A DNA stretch of 64,000 nucleotides, from positions 558,001-622,000 of the forward strand of contig NZ_QNVY02000001.1 in NCBI RefSeq assembly GCF_003314435.2, read 5' to 3'. The notes under the pieces were generated by a model. It was not told the DNA's origin and made no database searches. It saw only the letters and a program-made list of their open reading frames with translations. The DNA comes from Flavobacterium petrolei. Its GTDB lineage: Bacteria; Bacteroidota; Bacteroidia; Flavobacteriales; Flavobacteriaceae. The translations under genes were made by a program, and so were the position numbers. Positions 25,353 to 33,893 of this stretch are shown here, piece after piece (the stretch's first letter is position 1; every line of letters starts with the position of its first letter).

Positions 25353-27506
25353 CTAAAACTTCAACGTCAAACCGGCAAGGAAATTAATTCCCGCTTGTGG
25401 GTAATAGTATGGGTATATATCATACATGTAGCCGTTAGAAACGTATCTCTTATCTAAAAAATTATTCACTAAACCCGTCAACACAATTTCTTTGAAGATG
25501 GTTTTAGGTTTAAAAGTATAGGCAACATTTAAATCATTGACAAAATAATCAGCCAATTTTGCAGCCGGTAATTCGATGTTGTTCATGTATTGTTCCCCGA
25601 CGAATTTTTGCATCCATGAAATATGAAGATTTTCAATAGGGGTGTAAACCAAAATATTTCCCGCAATAATTGATGGCGAATACGCAATATCTGTTGTGCC
25701 GTAATCCTGACCTTCTACCGCTAAATCCGTATTTTTATTAGCACTCAAAGTAAAATTAGGACGAATAATCAATTGATCTGTCAACGCTATTGTGGCATCA
25801 ACTTCCAGTCCTAAACGATAACTTTTTTCACTGTTAGAGCGTATTGGAGCACCTACATCATCTAAACTCCCTGTCAAAATCAATTGATCTTTATAGGCCA
25901 TATAATACACATTCGAATTGATTTGTACTTTCTCCGCAACGTACCTCCAGCCCAATTCAAAGTCATTCAACTTTTCAGGCTTTACGTTTCCGCCTTCATA
26001 ATCACTTCTATTAGGTTCGCGATTGGCTCTGGCATACGATAAATACACGGAATTTCCAGAATTGATTGTAAAGGTTAACCCGGTTTTAGGATTAAAAAAA
26101 TTAAAAGTATCATCCACAAGTGTTGGCTGAACGCCATTGGCTTTGTAATTGACTGATCTATATTGCAAATCTCCAAACAAACTTAATTGCTCCGTGATTT
26201 GGTAATTGGCTTTAGCAAAAACATTTCCATCCGTTTTATTGGCATAATCATCATAATAACGATTTCCTAACTCACTCTGAGAAGCAAATCGTGCCCAAAT
26301 GACTTTTCCAAAATGGTCGCCTTCATACTTGTTCCAACCACCTCCAAAAATCAAATCCAGTTTTTCATCTTTATAATTAGCCGAAAATGTAGTTCCATAA
26401 AAATCATTTTCCAACCATTTCTGACGCACTAAATCCGTTGTTGAAACTGCACCAACGGGCTGTAATCCATAATCGGCAAAATCAGCGCCTTCTTTATAGT
26501 TTTCATAAAATCCTTTGCCTTTTGTGTAATGCAACGCAAAATTCGTACTCCAGTTGTCGGATATTTTTTCGTTCCAAAGCAATTGCGAGTGATCTTGCTG
26601 GTAATTATCGGTTTCATTGTCATAGAAACGTGCATTTCCTTGTTCGTCCGTGAAGGCACCTGCTGAATTAAACGTTCGGTCATTTTTTAGCGTTTCACCA
26701 TCTATTCCGTTCCAAGACTGATACGTTTTTTCGGTCCCACCAAAAACCAATGCTTTTATCAAAGTAGTTTTACCCACATACGTTCCCTGAAGAAAATACG
26801 ATTTCAAATCAGATGCTCCGCGATCTATAAATCCGTCCGACTTAATCGCTGATAAACGTCCCGCAATTTCAAAATGATCATTCATCAAACCCGTACTGAA
26901 TTTTACAGTGTGTTTTCTGGTATTAAAACTGCCCACCGAATTTGAGATTTCACCCGAGCTATCTTTGGCAAAATTATCCGTCAACATGTTTAAACTCGCC
27001 CCAAAAGCCCCGGCTCCATTAGTAGAAGTTCCTACGCCGCGTTGCAATTGCAAACTCTCTACTGAAGAAGCAAAATCAGGCATATTCACCCAAAAAGTTC
27101 CGTGACTTTCGGAATCATTGTAGGGAATTCCATTGATGGTAACATTTACACGTGTTGCATCGCTACCACGAACCCGAATTCCGGTGTAACCAACACCATT
27201 TCCAGCATCAGAGGTCGTAACAACTGATGGTAAATAATTCATCAGAATAGGAATATCCTGTCCTAAGTTTCGGAATTTGATTTCCTTTTTGCCTAAATTA
27301 CTAAAACTAACCGGCGTTTTTGTTGTAACCCGCACCGCTGACACCAAGACTTCATCAAGTTGGTTTAATTTCGTAGTGTCTTTTACTTGAGCAAAAGAGA
27401 GAAAAGAAAATAGAGAAAAGAAAATAGAAAATAGACGAATCGAAAGTATGTTTGATAGTTTCGCCTTTGCGCCTTTGCGGCTTGTAAAATAAAATAAAGT
27501 ATTCAT
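25353..27506 (-). CDS. TonB-dependent outer-membrane receptor under TPP riboswitch control (predicted thiamine uptake)
   Basis: A 717-residue outer-membrane transporter: signal region (about 20-40, ending FSFAQ), TonB box LDEVLVSAVR (50-59), plug domain (about 60-170, with VRVRGSDATRVNVTINGIP-like core) and a beta-barrel ending in LAGLTLKF with the terminal Phe. A TPP riboswitch lies in its leader, so the likely substrate is thiamine or a phosphate/precursor; this matches known TPP-regulated receptors of Bacteroidota. The first 20 residues are odd: TSRKGAKAKL is encoded by a GCCTTTGCG-type repeat, so the true start may differ. Confidence 0.92.
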   Translation of the reverse strand: MNTLFYFTSRKGAKAKLSNILSIRLFSIFFSLFSFLSFAQVKDTTKLNQLDEVLVSAVRVTTKTPVSFSNLGKKEIKFRNLGQDIPILMNYLPSVVTTSDAGNGVGYTGIRVRGSDATRVNVTINGIPYNDSESHGTFWVNMPDFASSVESLQLQRGVGTSTNGAGAFGASLNMLTDNFAKDSSGEISNSVGSFNTRKHTVKFSTGLMNDHFEIAGRLSAIKSDGFIDRGASDLKSYFLQGTYVGKTTLIKALVFGGTEKTYQSWNGIDGETLKNDRTFNSAGAFTDEQGNARFYDNETDNYQQDHSQLLWNEKISDNWSTNFALHYTKGKGFYENYKEGADFADYGLQPVGAVSTTDLVRQKWLENDFYGTTFSANYKDEKLDLIFGGGWNKYEGDHFGKVIWARFASQSELGNRYYDDYANKTDGNVFAKANYQITEQLSLFGDLQYRSVNYKANGVQPTLVDDTFNFFNPKTGLTFTINSGNSVYLSYARANREPNRSDYEGGNVKPEKLNDFELGWRYVAEKVQINSNVYYMAYKDQLILTGSLDDVGAPIRSNSEKSYRLGLEVDATIALTDQLIIRPNFTLSANKNTDLAVEGQDYGTTDIAYSPSIIAGNILVYTPIENLHISWMQKFVGEQYMNNIELPAAKLADYFVNDLNVAYTFKPKTIFKEIVLTGLVNNFLDKRYVSNGYMYDIYPYYYPQAGINFLAGLTLKF
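27462..27484 (-). repeat. GCCTTTGCG tandem unit inside the receptor's N-terminal codons
   Basis: The + strand reads CGCCTTTGCG twice in overlap, then GCTTG. This short unit encodes RKGAKA on the minus strand. It resembles a dispersed Bacteroidota motif that I recall giving RKGAKAQ peptides in spurious ORFs. Confidence 0.45.
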
Positions 27507-27574
27507 CCGTAAATAAGATTACGAATAAAAGGGGGAATTATTCCTTTTGTTAAATTAATAAATGATTGTTTCCT

Positions 27575-27612
27575 ATGACAAATAGATAGTGTGCACGCTA
27601 TTTTTTTGTCAT
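27575..27612 (-). promoter_or_regulatory. Expression-platform hairpin overlapping the TPP riboswitch 3' end
   Basis: ATGACAAA (27575-27582) and TTTGTCAT (27605-27612) are reverse complements, with inner pairing ATAG/CTAT. The outer arm overlaps the 3' strand of the riboswitch closing stem (27607-27611), so the two structures exclude each other. Confidence 0.6.
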
Positions 27613-27691
27613 TTTTTCCCTTAGCGACATTACTCGCCCAGGTTCGTTGGGTATGATCTCAGCTCGTTATTTAGAGCACCCCTTTGAGACA
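27607..27691 (-). promoter_or_regulatory. TPP riboswitch (THI element)
   Basis: Read on the minus strand, all conserved blocks of the TPP aptamer occur in order: GGGGTGCT (27682-27675), CTGAGA (27662-27657), ATACCC, GAACCTG (27645-27639) and AGGGAA (27621-27616). The closing stem is TGTC/GACA. It lies about 100 bases before the TonB-dependent receptor start, right after a -7 box. Binding of thiamine pyrophosphate should repress the receptor. Confidence 0.93.
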
Positions 27692-27694
27692 GCG

Positions 27695-27702
27695 CAAAAC
27701 TA
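27695..27702 (-). promoter_or_regulatory. -7 box of the riboswitch-receptor transcript
   Basis: TAGTTTTG on the minus strand matches TAnnTTTG and puts the start of transcription at about the first base of the TPP aptamer. Confidence 0.55.
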
Positions 27703-27743
27703 ATTATAAATTGTGAATTATAAATTATGAATTGGAATAAATT

Positions 27744-28145
27744 TTAAAAATCAGGTTTTCTGCGTGTTTTTTTAATTTCAGAAATAGTTTTTTTATCCTT
27801 TATTCGCTTTCTAATGACAGATTTAGGGATTCTGGTGGGCTTTCTTTCCTTTGGAACAAGCAATGCATTTTTTATTAGTTCCAAAAATCGCTTGGTCACA
27901 ATTTCTTTATTTCTAAACTGACTGCGGTCTTCATCACAGTTCAAGATTAAAACAGCATCAGTAGTCAATCTGGAAGATAATTTAGTTTCAACCAAAAGTT
28001 TCTCTTCTTCTGTTAAAGCCTGAGAATGGTGCAAATCAAAACTCAACACCACCTTCGAGGAAACTTTATTTACGTTCTGACCACCGGCTCCACTGCTGCG
28101 GACGGCTTTAAAACTTAATTCGGATATGATTTTTTCAATTTCCAT
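27744..28145 (-). CDS. arfB: Alternative ribosome-rescue peptidyl-tRNA hydrolase ArfB
   Basis: Releases peptides from ribosomes stalled on non-stop mRNA. The 133-residue product carries the release-factor loop GGQ (21-23) in SSGAGGQNVNKVSSK, and the basic C-terminal tail (about 105-133, rich in Lys/Arg, ending RRKPDF) that enters the empty mRNA channel. Full length for the family. It begins 13 bases after the kinase-DUF4301 gene and may be the last gene of that unit; the riboswitch follows it. Confidence 0.94.
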   Translation of the reverse strand: MEIEKIISELSFKAVRSSGAGGQNVNKVSSKVVLSFDLHHSQALTEEEKLLVETKLSSRLTTDAVLILNCDEDRSQFRNKEIVTKRFLELIKNALLVPKERKPTRIPKSVIRKRIKDKKTISEIKKTRRKPDF

Positions 28146-28158
28146 TGCAGTTAAATTT

Positions 28159-30279
28159 TCAGGACTGGTGTGCCGGTTTTAATAAATCATTCACTGTTTT
28201 TACCGGATTAAAAGTAATTAACGGCACCTGAACAAATACAGTCAACCAGTTTGCCATTGCGCCGTTCCATAAACCCGGTAATTCATATCCTTTAATATTT
28301 TTGCCTGTTACATTTTTCGCTACAATAAAACCACTATTATTATCCACAAACTGAGTCAGATCAAATTTCTCTTTTTTATAATTTTTAATACCACAAACTA
28401 AATCAACCGGATTGAAATGGGTGGCAGCATTCAGAATTATCTTTTGATTCTCATTAGCCAAATCAACCTGGGAACTTTCTACAATTTGTAAAGAGACCGT
28501 ACCTTGATTATTTCGTACCCAAAATGGTCCTCCACCTGGCTCACCTTCATTTTTTACCATTCCACAAACACGTATTGGTCTGTTTAAAATAGCTTTTACT
28601 TCCGTGATTTTATTTTCCAAACTGTCCGTATGAAAAGTTTCCTTCATTGTAATATTTAACTTTTCCTTCAAAAAAAGAATAATTTCATATATCAAATCGG
28701 GTTCAATTGATGCAACATCCAAAGCATTTAAATAACTAAAAACCTGCTGTTGAATCGCCAATAATATTCCAGCTAATCCTTTTTTATACAAAGAAATTTT
28801 CTCTACATTGTTTTGAATTACATTGTCAATATTTTTGATAAAAACAATATCAGCTTCCAAATTATTCAAATTCTCAATCAAAGCGCCGTGGCCTCCCGGT
28901 CTAAAAACTAATTGTCCATTTTTATCCCGGAACGGCTTATTTTTCATAGTTACCGCAAGCGTATCTGTGCTTTTATTTTGATACGAATAATTAACATTTA
29001 TTGTCACGTCTGATTCCTTTTCAATTTTAGATTTAATAGAATCAACAATGTCTTCAAATTGCTTTTGATGTGATTCTGAAATCGTAAAATGCAAATGGGA
29101 ACCATTATTAGCACTCGAATAATGCGCACATTCTCGTAAATGTTCTTCGACTGGTGTTGCAATATGGGTTTTATATTTATGAAAAGGAAGAATCCCTTTA
29201 GGTTGATTAGCAAAATCAAAATAATCCGCTGACAGCAGAAATTTTATAAAATAATAATTTTTCAAACTTCGGTCCAAAGTATCAAAATCAGTAAATTCAG
29301 CTCTCAGTTGCTTGTCAACTACTTTGAAAAAAGGAAACTTCTCCATTCCTACTATGAAAATAGAAAGCTTACTTGCTTTTTTTCGATTGATGTACGCGTT
29401 TATCGATTCGTTTTCAACATCAAATTCATTGAGAAATTCTGTTAAAAATTTAAACATTCTGCTGGCTGCTCCAGAAGCAGGAACAAATTTATTTAATATC
29501 AAGTTTGATTTATTTGCATCAAAAAAACTGGCTTTTTCTTGAAAATCTTTCTCAGATAATTTCAAAATCCCGTTAGATATGGATGCAGGCTCAATTAATT
29601 CCGTTTTAGGAATTCCGTTTTTAAAAAAATCTAACTGCTCGACAATATTTTCAAAAGGAATTTCATTGTTGTAGATTTGAACAAAATCAGCCGATGAAAA
29701 TCCTAATTCTCTGGCTTTAGTCAAATTATCAATTATAGCAACTGCCTTTTTTAGTCGCAAGTCCTTGTCTCCCGAAAGTGTTATAAATGGTTTATTATTA
29801 TCGATTAAAGATTGCTTAAAAACCGTAAAAATAGATTTTCTCCCCTCTGCTTTGTCTCTTAGGTCATCTCTTTCCCATGGTACATCAATGTCGGTCAGAA
29901 AAAACAAATCATATTCATGTTCGCAAGCTGCTTGATGAATCAAAGCGTCACAATAATTATAATAAACTTCCGAAAAAACCTTGGTCACCATTAAATTCGT
30001 GTCACAAAAAAGATATTTATTGGCAATCAGTGTTCGCTCGTTTTCTAATTTAGTTTGACCATAAGCAATGGGTAGCATGTCATCAAGAGTGCATATTTGC
30101 TGACTTGAATTCCACTTTTCCTGAAGATAATCGCGTGCAAATTCTGGAACCCAGTCGGTTTTATAATATTCCGCAAGCTGTCTGGCCAAAGTAGTTTTGC
30201 CAGTGCTTTCGGGACCAAATAAAGCTATTTTAATTATTTTTGTAGCTCCGTTTGAGAGCTGTCTGAGATTTTCTTCCAT
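28159..30279 (-). CDS. NadR-like nucleoside kinase fused to DUF4301
   Basis: A 706-residue protein made of two parts. Residues about 17-190 are an AAA-type kinase like the ribosylnicotinamide kinase domain of NadR: Walker A GPESTGKTT (22-30), then VPEFARDYL and FFLTDIDVPWERDDLRD. Residues about 200-706 are DUF4301, with PASGAASRMF and FRPGGHGALIENLN. The frame is open across the joint. I chose the ATG at 30279, which overlaps the pnuC end by 46 bases; the longer upstream frame is only pnuC read out of phase. Substrate: ribosylnicotinamide by family, thiamine possible by context. Role of DUF4301 unknown. Confidence 0.85.
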   Translation of the reverse strand: MEENLRQLSNGATKIIKIALFGPESTGKTTLARQLAEYYKTDWVPEFARDYLQEKWNSSQQICTLDDMLPIAYGQTKLENERTLIANKYLFCDTNLMVTKVFSEVYYNYCDALIHQAACEHEYDLFFLTDIDVPWERDDLRDKAEGRKSIFTVFKQSLIDNNKPFITLSGDKDLRLKKAVAIIDNLTKARELGFSSADFVQIYNNEIPFENIVEQLDFFKNGIPKTELIEPASISNGILKLSEKDFQEKASFFDANKSNLILNKFVPASGAASRMFKFLTEFLNEFDVENESINAYINRKKASKLSIFIVGMEKFPFFKVVDKQLRAEFTDFDTLDRSLKNYYFIKFLLSADYFDFANQPKGILPFHKYKTHIATPVEEHLRECAHYSSANNGSHLHFTISESHQKQFEDIVDSIKSKIEKESDVTINVNYSYQNKSTDTLAVTMKNKPFRDKNGQLVFRPGGHGALIENLNNLEADIVFIKNIDNVIQNNVEKISLYKKGLAGILLAIQQQVFSYLNALDVASIEPDLIYEIILFLKEKLNITMKETFHTDSLENKITEVKAILNRPIRVCGMVKNEGEPGGGPFWVRNNQGTVSLQIVESSQVDLANENQKIILNAATHFNPVDLVCGIKNYKKEKFDLTQFVDNNSGFIVAKNVTGKNIKGYELPGLWNGAMANWLTVFVQVPLITFNPVKTVNDLLKPAHQS

Positions 30280-30863
30280 TCTAAATAGCCAAAAATGGCA
30301 ACTATGGTAAATACTATATATTGAAAACTGGTAAAAGTATAGCCTTTTGCAAAATACAACGGAATGGAAATTACATCTCCAATAATCCAAAATATCCAAT
30401 TCTCTACTTTTCTTTTGGCCATGAGCCACATTCCGACAAAGAAAATCCCTGTAATAAATGTATCTACATACGCGTACCAAGTAGTAAATTTTTCGAAATA
30501 ATGATATACCGAAACCACAAAGGCTACGGTAAATATAAAAAGAATTATCGCAATTCGTTTTTCAGAACTCGAAATTTTTGAAATGGGGAATTCTTCAGTA
30601 TCTCCTTTTTTCCGAGTCCAATGGTACCAGCCATAAATACTCATCACAAAATAATAGCCATTGATCATCATATCGCCCCATAAAGTCCATTTCCAAAGTA
30701 AATAAACAAATATAGATGTACTTACTAATCCAGTTGGAAAAACTAAAATATTGTCTTTTTTGGCGTACCAAACGCTTAATAATCCAAAGATGACAGCAAC
30801 AATTTCTAAAAAAACATCTAATGTTGGGTATTGGCTGTATTGCGAAAAAAAATAATCAATCAT
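30234..30863 (-). CDS. PnuC-family vitamin permease (nicotinamide riboside or thiamine)
   Basis: Inner-membrane facilitator of 209 residues with seven to eight hydrophobic segments. Family marks include VWYAKKDNILVFPTG (about 37-51), YGWYHWTRKKG (about 79-89) and NWIFWIIGDVISIPLYFAKG. PnuC imports nicotinamide riboside, which is trapped by the following NadR-like kinase. Closely related PnuT members import thiamine and often sit beside TPP-regulated receptors, as here. Specificity cannot be settled by eye. It starts 4 bases after the GGGP synthase gene and overlaps the kinase gene by 46 bases. Confidence 0.88.
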   Translation of the reverse strand: MIDYFFSQYSQYPTLDVFLEIVAVIFGLLSVWYAKKDNILVFPTGLVSTSIFVYLLWKWTLWGDMMINGYYFVMSIYGWYHWTRKKGDTEEFPISKISSSEKRIAIILFIFTVAFVVSVYHYFEKFTTWYAYVDTFITGIFFVGMWLMAKRKVENWIFWIIGDVISIPLYFAKGYTFTSFQYIVFTIVAIFGYLEWKKISDSSQTELQK

Positions 30864-30867
30864 TCAA

Positions 30868-31584
30868 TTATGCGTTAAAAAAGTTATTATTATTTTCAAA
30901 AGCGGTTCCTATAATTACTAAATCGGCTCCGGAATCATAAGCGTTTTGAATTCCTTGCAAATCTACAATTCCGCCACCAACAAGTAAGGGAATTTCAATA
31001 TTTTGAGCAACTAATGCAATCATTTCTAAAGGAACAAATTGTTTAGCGCCACTTCCCGCTTCCAGATAAATCAATTTATTACCTAACATTTCCCCTGCTT
31101 GTGCCGTTGCTAGTGCTAAATCAAGATTATTTCTATCTAAAGGCTGGGTTTTACTCACTCTTTCTACGGCTGTTTCAGTTCCACTTTCAATCAAAATATA
31201 TCCTGTAGAAATGATTTCGAGTTGGGTTTTCTTTAAAACAGGTACTGCTTTTACTTGATATTCAATTAAATAATCCGAATTGCGACCAGAGATTAACGAC
31301 AAAAACAAAATCGCATCGGCTTTATCTGAAATTTGAGATGGGTCTCCGGGGAAAAGAACAATGGGTAAATCACAATTTTGCTTGATTTCTAAAATCAATT
31401 CGTCTTGAATATTTGTTGTAACCTGGCTTCCGCCAATGAAAATATGCGTTGCCGGTGATTGGTCTATTTTTAAAATTAGTTCTGCTACAGTGTTCAAATC
31501 AATTTTATCAGGATCAAGAAGGATAGCTAATAATTTTTGATTATTCCTTTTGGCTTGTATTATTTGGCTGTATAGGTTCTCCAT
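30868..31584 (-). CDS. Geranylgeranylglyceryl phosphate synthase (PcrB/GGGPS family)
   Basis: TIM-barrel prenyltransferase of 238 residues joining glycerol-1-phosphate to a polyprenyl diphosphate by an ether link. Motifs seen: LLDPDKIDL (about 22-30), GGSQVTTN, FPGDPSQIS, YLEAGSGAKQFVP and the phosphate loop LLVGGGI followed by GTAFENN. Flavobacterial members of this family are known group II GGGP synthases of archaeal type. What lipid it serves in Bacteroidota is unclear. Cotranscribed with the phosphopantetheinyl transferase upstream and the PnuC-like gene downstream. Confidence 0.92.
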   Translation of the reverse strand: MENLYSQIIQAKRNNQKLLAILLDPDKIDLNTVAELILKIDQSPATHIFIGGSQVTTNIQDELILEIKQNCDLPIVLFPGDPSQISDKADAILFLSLISGRNSDYLIEYQVKAVPVLKKTQLEIISTGYILIESGTETAVERVSKTQPLDRNNLDLALATAQAGEMLGNKLIYLEAGSGAKQFVPLEMIALVAQNIEIPLLVGGGIVDLQGIQNAYDSGADLVIIGTAFENNNNFFNA

Positions 31585-31620
31585 AAGTTTTACCGCTAAT
31601 TAGCAAATTTGCGGTTTGTT

Positions 31621-32250
31621 TTAATTTTCGAAGGCATAAACTAAAGTAAATCCTTCTATTTCTTCAAAATGAATTTTGAAATCTTTTACTAAATTATCAA
31701 AATGAAGTTCAGCGATAGTTTGCTTACTTTCTAGTTTAAAATCGCAGACACTTATATGATTTTTGAAACTGATTCCTTTTTCATTTCTAATTTTGAAAAT
31801 AGCTTCTTTAACACCCCAAATAACAGTTAGTTTTCCGATGTATTCCTCACTCTCCAAATCCAAAAACTGAAATTCCGAATCACAGAATTTATCGGCGATT
31901 CGGATGATTTTGTCCCGTTGTAATTCGATGTCGATTCCTACGGTTTCGTCACTGATAATAATCGCAGAAAACTCATGGGAATGCGTTATCGAAATGTACT
32001 TTTCTCCATGAAGATGCGGTTTACCAAATTCATCATAATACAAATCTAAATCCGTATGCCCCGTTTCCTGCAATAATTTGCGCACGCTAAGAAAAGCGCG
32101 TTGATGCATTTCAGACTTCATTCCGTCGAGCCGGAGCCGATTGCTGTCGTTTAAGACGACTTGTTCTAATAATTCCCCATAGGATTCGGTTACTTTCCAA
32201 ACGAGAATTTGAGTTCTAGAATTAATATGTATCGTTTTGTAAAGTGGCAT
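31621..32250 (-). CDS. 4'-phosphopantetheinyl transferase
   Basis: Activates carrier proteins by transferring the CoA phosphopantetheine arm to Ser. The 209-residue Sfp/AcpT-type protein has the magnesium motif VGIDIELQ (about 103-110) and the WGVKEAIFK motif (about 147-155), plus ISITHSHEF. Its carrier protein partner is not encoded here. First gene of the unit running to arfB. A dispersed hairpin repeat ends 21 bases upstream of its start. Confidence 0.9.
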   Translation of the reverse strand: MPLYKTIHINSRTQILVWKVTESYGELLEQVVLNDSNRLRLDGMKSEMHQRAFLSVRKLLQETGHTDLDLYYDEFGKPHLHGEKYISITHSHEFSAIIISDETVGIDIELQRDKIIRIADKFCDSEFQFLDLESEEYIGKLTVIWGVKEAIFKIRNEKGISFKNHISVCDFKLESKQTIAELHFDNLVKDFKIHFEEIEGFTLVYAFEN

Positions 32251-32270
32251 CGTGTTCTAGTTTCGTTTTT

Positions 32271-32349
32271 TAGCCCCGGTAGCAGCGGCATCCTTTTTTC
32301 ACGCTTTTTTGCGTGTAAAAAGATATAGCGAATAACGGGAAATAGCTCC
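32271..32349 (-). repeat. Dispersed hairpin repeat, copy C
   Basis: One of four copies of an intergenic element. In the + direction it starts TAGCCC and ends AGCTCC. The core pairs ATCcTTTT with AAAAAGAT and encloses a copy-specific inner stem CACGC/GCGTG. It lies between the divergent phosphopantetheinyl transferase and ahcY genes. Confidence 0.75.
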
Positions 32350-32462
32350 AGAAACTGAAACAAGATCAGCGTCATGAAATTATTTAGTTAATGTTCAAAA
32401 GATTAGCGAATTAAACAATTCACAAATCTTTTAGAAAACAGTTAAATTCTAAAGTTATTACG

Positions 32463-32470
32463 TAAATTTG
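32463..32470 (+). promoter_or_regulatory. -7 box of ahcY
   Basis: TAAATTTG on the + strand, 31 bases upstream of the ahcY ATG; no TTG at the -33 spacing. Confidence 0.5.
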
Positions 32471-32501
32471 CAAAAAATTTACAATTACAAATATACTATA
32501 A

Positions 32502-33818
32502 ATGAGTACTACAACTATGCCTTTTGTGGCTTTCAAAGTAAAAGACATTTCTCTAGCGGCTTGGGGAAGAAAAGAAATTGAATTAGCTGAAGCTGAAATG
32601 CCAGGTTTAATGGCGCTTCGTGCTGAATACAAAAACGAACAACCACTTGCTGGCTCTCGCATTGCAGGATGTTTGCACATGACAATCCAGACTGCGGTTT
32701 TAATTGAAACGTTAATCGCTCTTGGCGCAGAAGTGACTTGGAGTTCTTGTAACATTTTTTCAACTCAAGATCAAGCTGCTGCTGCGATTGCTGCTGCAGG
32801 AATTCAAGTTTATGCTTGGAAAGGTTTGAATGAGGAAGATTTTGACTGGTGTATTGAGCAAACTTTATTCTTTGGTGAAGACAGAAAACCATTGAACATG
32901 ATTCTTGATGACGGTGGAGATTTGACTAACATGGTTATTGACCGTTACCCGGAATTAGTTGCTGGAATCAAAGGATTATCTGAAGAAACTACAACTGGAG
33001 TTCACAGATTATACGAAAGAGTAAAAGCGGGAACATTACCAATGCCTGCAATCAACGTGAATGACTCGGTTACTAAATCGAAATTTGACAACAAATACGG
33101 TTGTAAAGAATCAGCAGTTGATGCGGTTCGTCGTGCAACTGATGTTATGCTTGCTGCAAAAAGAGTAATCGTTTGTGGTTACGGTGACGTAGGTAAAGGA
33201 ACTGCAGCTTCTTTTAGAGGTGCTGGTTCTATTGTTACAGTTACTGAAATTGACCCAATTTGTGCTTTACAAGCAGCAATGGACGGTTTTGAAGTAAAAA
33301 AATTAGATACAGTAATTGAAACTGCTGATATTATCATTACTACTACTGGAAATAAAGATATCGTTTTGGGTTCTCATTTCGAAAAAATGAAAGACAAAAC
33401 GATCGTTTGTAACATCGGGCATTTTGATAATGAAATTGATATGGGTTGGTTGAATACAAACCACGGTGCATCAAAAATTGAAATCAAACCACAAGTTGAT
33501 AAATATACAATCGCTGGAAAAGACATCCTTATCTTGGCTGAAGGTCGTTTAGTAAACCTTGGTTGTGCTACAGGTCACCCAAGTTTTGTAATGAGTAACT
33601 CATTTACAAACCAAACTTTGGCTCAAATCGAATTGTGGAAAAACAGCGCGGCATACAACAATGACGTATATATGTTACCAAAACATTTAGATGAGAAAGT
33701 AGCAATGTTGCACTTAGCTAAATTAGGTGTTGAATTAGAGACTTTACGTTCTGATCAAGCGGATTATATTGGAGTTCCAGTTGAAGGTCCATTTAAACCA
33801 GAATATTACAGATACTAG
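32502..33818 (+). CDS. ahcY: Adenosylhomocysteinase (SAH hydrolase)
   Basis: Splits S-adenosylhomocysteine into adenosine and homocysteine in the methyl cycle. The 438-residue protein shows [17 protein letters not shown] (about 51-67), the NAD-binding Rossmann loop [11 protein letters not shown] (about 226-236), [23 protein letters not shown] and the C-terminal KPEYYRY that contacts the neighbouring subunit's NAD. Full length, own promoter box and strong terminator, so monocistronic. No SAH or SAM riboswitch was recognised in the short leader. Confidence 0.98.
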   Translation: MSTTTMPFVAFKVKDISLAAWGRKEIELAEAEMPGLMALRAEYKNEQPLAGSRIAGCLHMTIQTAVLIETLIALGAEVTWSSCNIFSTQDQAAAAIAAAGIQVYAWKGLNEEDFDWCIEQTLFFGEDRKPLNMILDDGGDLTNMVIDRYPELVAGIKGLSEETTTGVHRLYERVKAGTLPMPAINVNDSVTKSKFDNKYGCKESAVDAVRRATDVMLAAKRVIVCGYGDVGKGTAASFRGAGSIVTVTEIDPICALQAAMDGFEVKKLDTVIETADIIITTTGNKDIVLGSHFEKMKDKTIVCNIGHFDNEIDMGWLNTNHGASKIEIKPQVDKYTIAGKDILILAEGRLVNLGCATGHPSFVMSNSFTNQTLAQIELWKNSAAYNNDVYMLPKHLDEKVAMLHLAKLGVELETLRSDQADYIGVPVEGPFKPEYYRY

Positions 33819-33851
33819 TCTAGAATTAGTTTTTTAGATTATTAAATTTTT

Positions 33852-33893
33852 AAAACCCTTGCAGTCCCGAAGTTTCGGGAGCAAGGGTTTTTT
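33852..33893 (+). terminator. Intrinsic terminator of ahcY
   Basis: AAAACCCTTGC pairs with GCAAGGGTTTT, with a second stem TCCCGAA/TTCGGGA on top; six T residues follow. Confidence 0.88.

Noticed and set aside
30280..30480. N-terminal 67-codon extension of the kinase-DUF4301 frame
   Set aside because: Encoded by pnuC in another phase and full of Cys/Tyr/Phe; the ATG at 30279 gives a normal kinase N-terminus.
32376..32501. SAM or SAH riboswitch before ahcY
   Set aside because: The leader between promoter box and ATG is about 30 bases, too short, and no conserved blocks are present.
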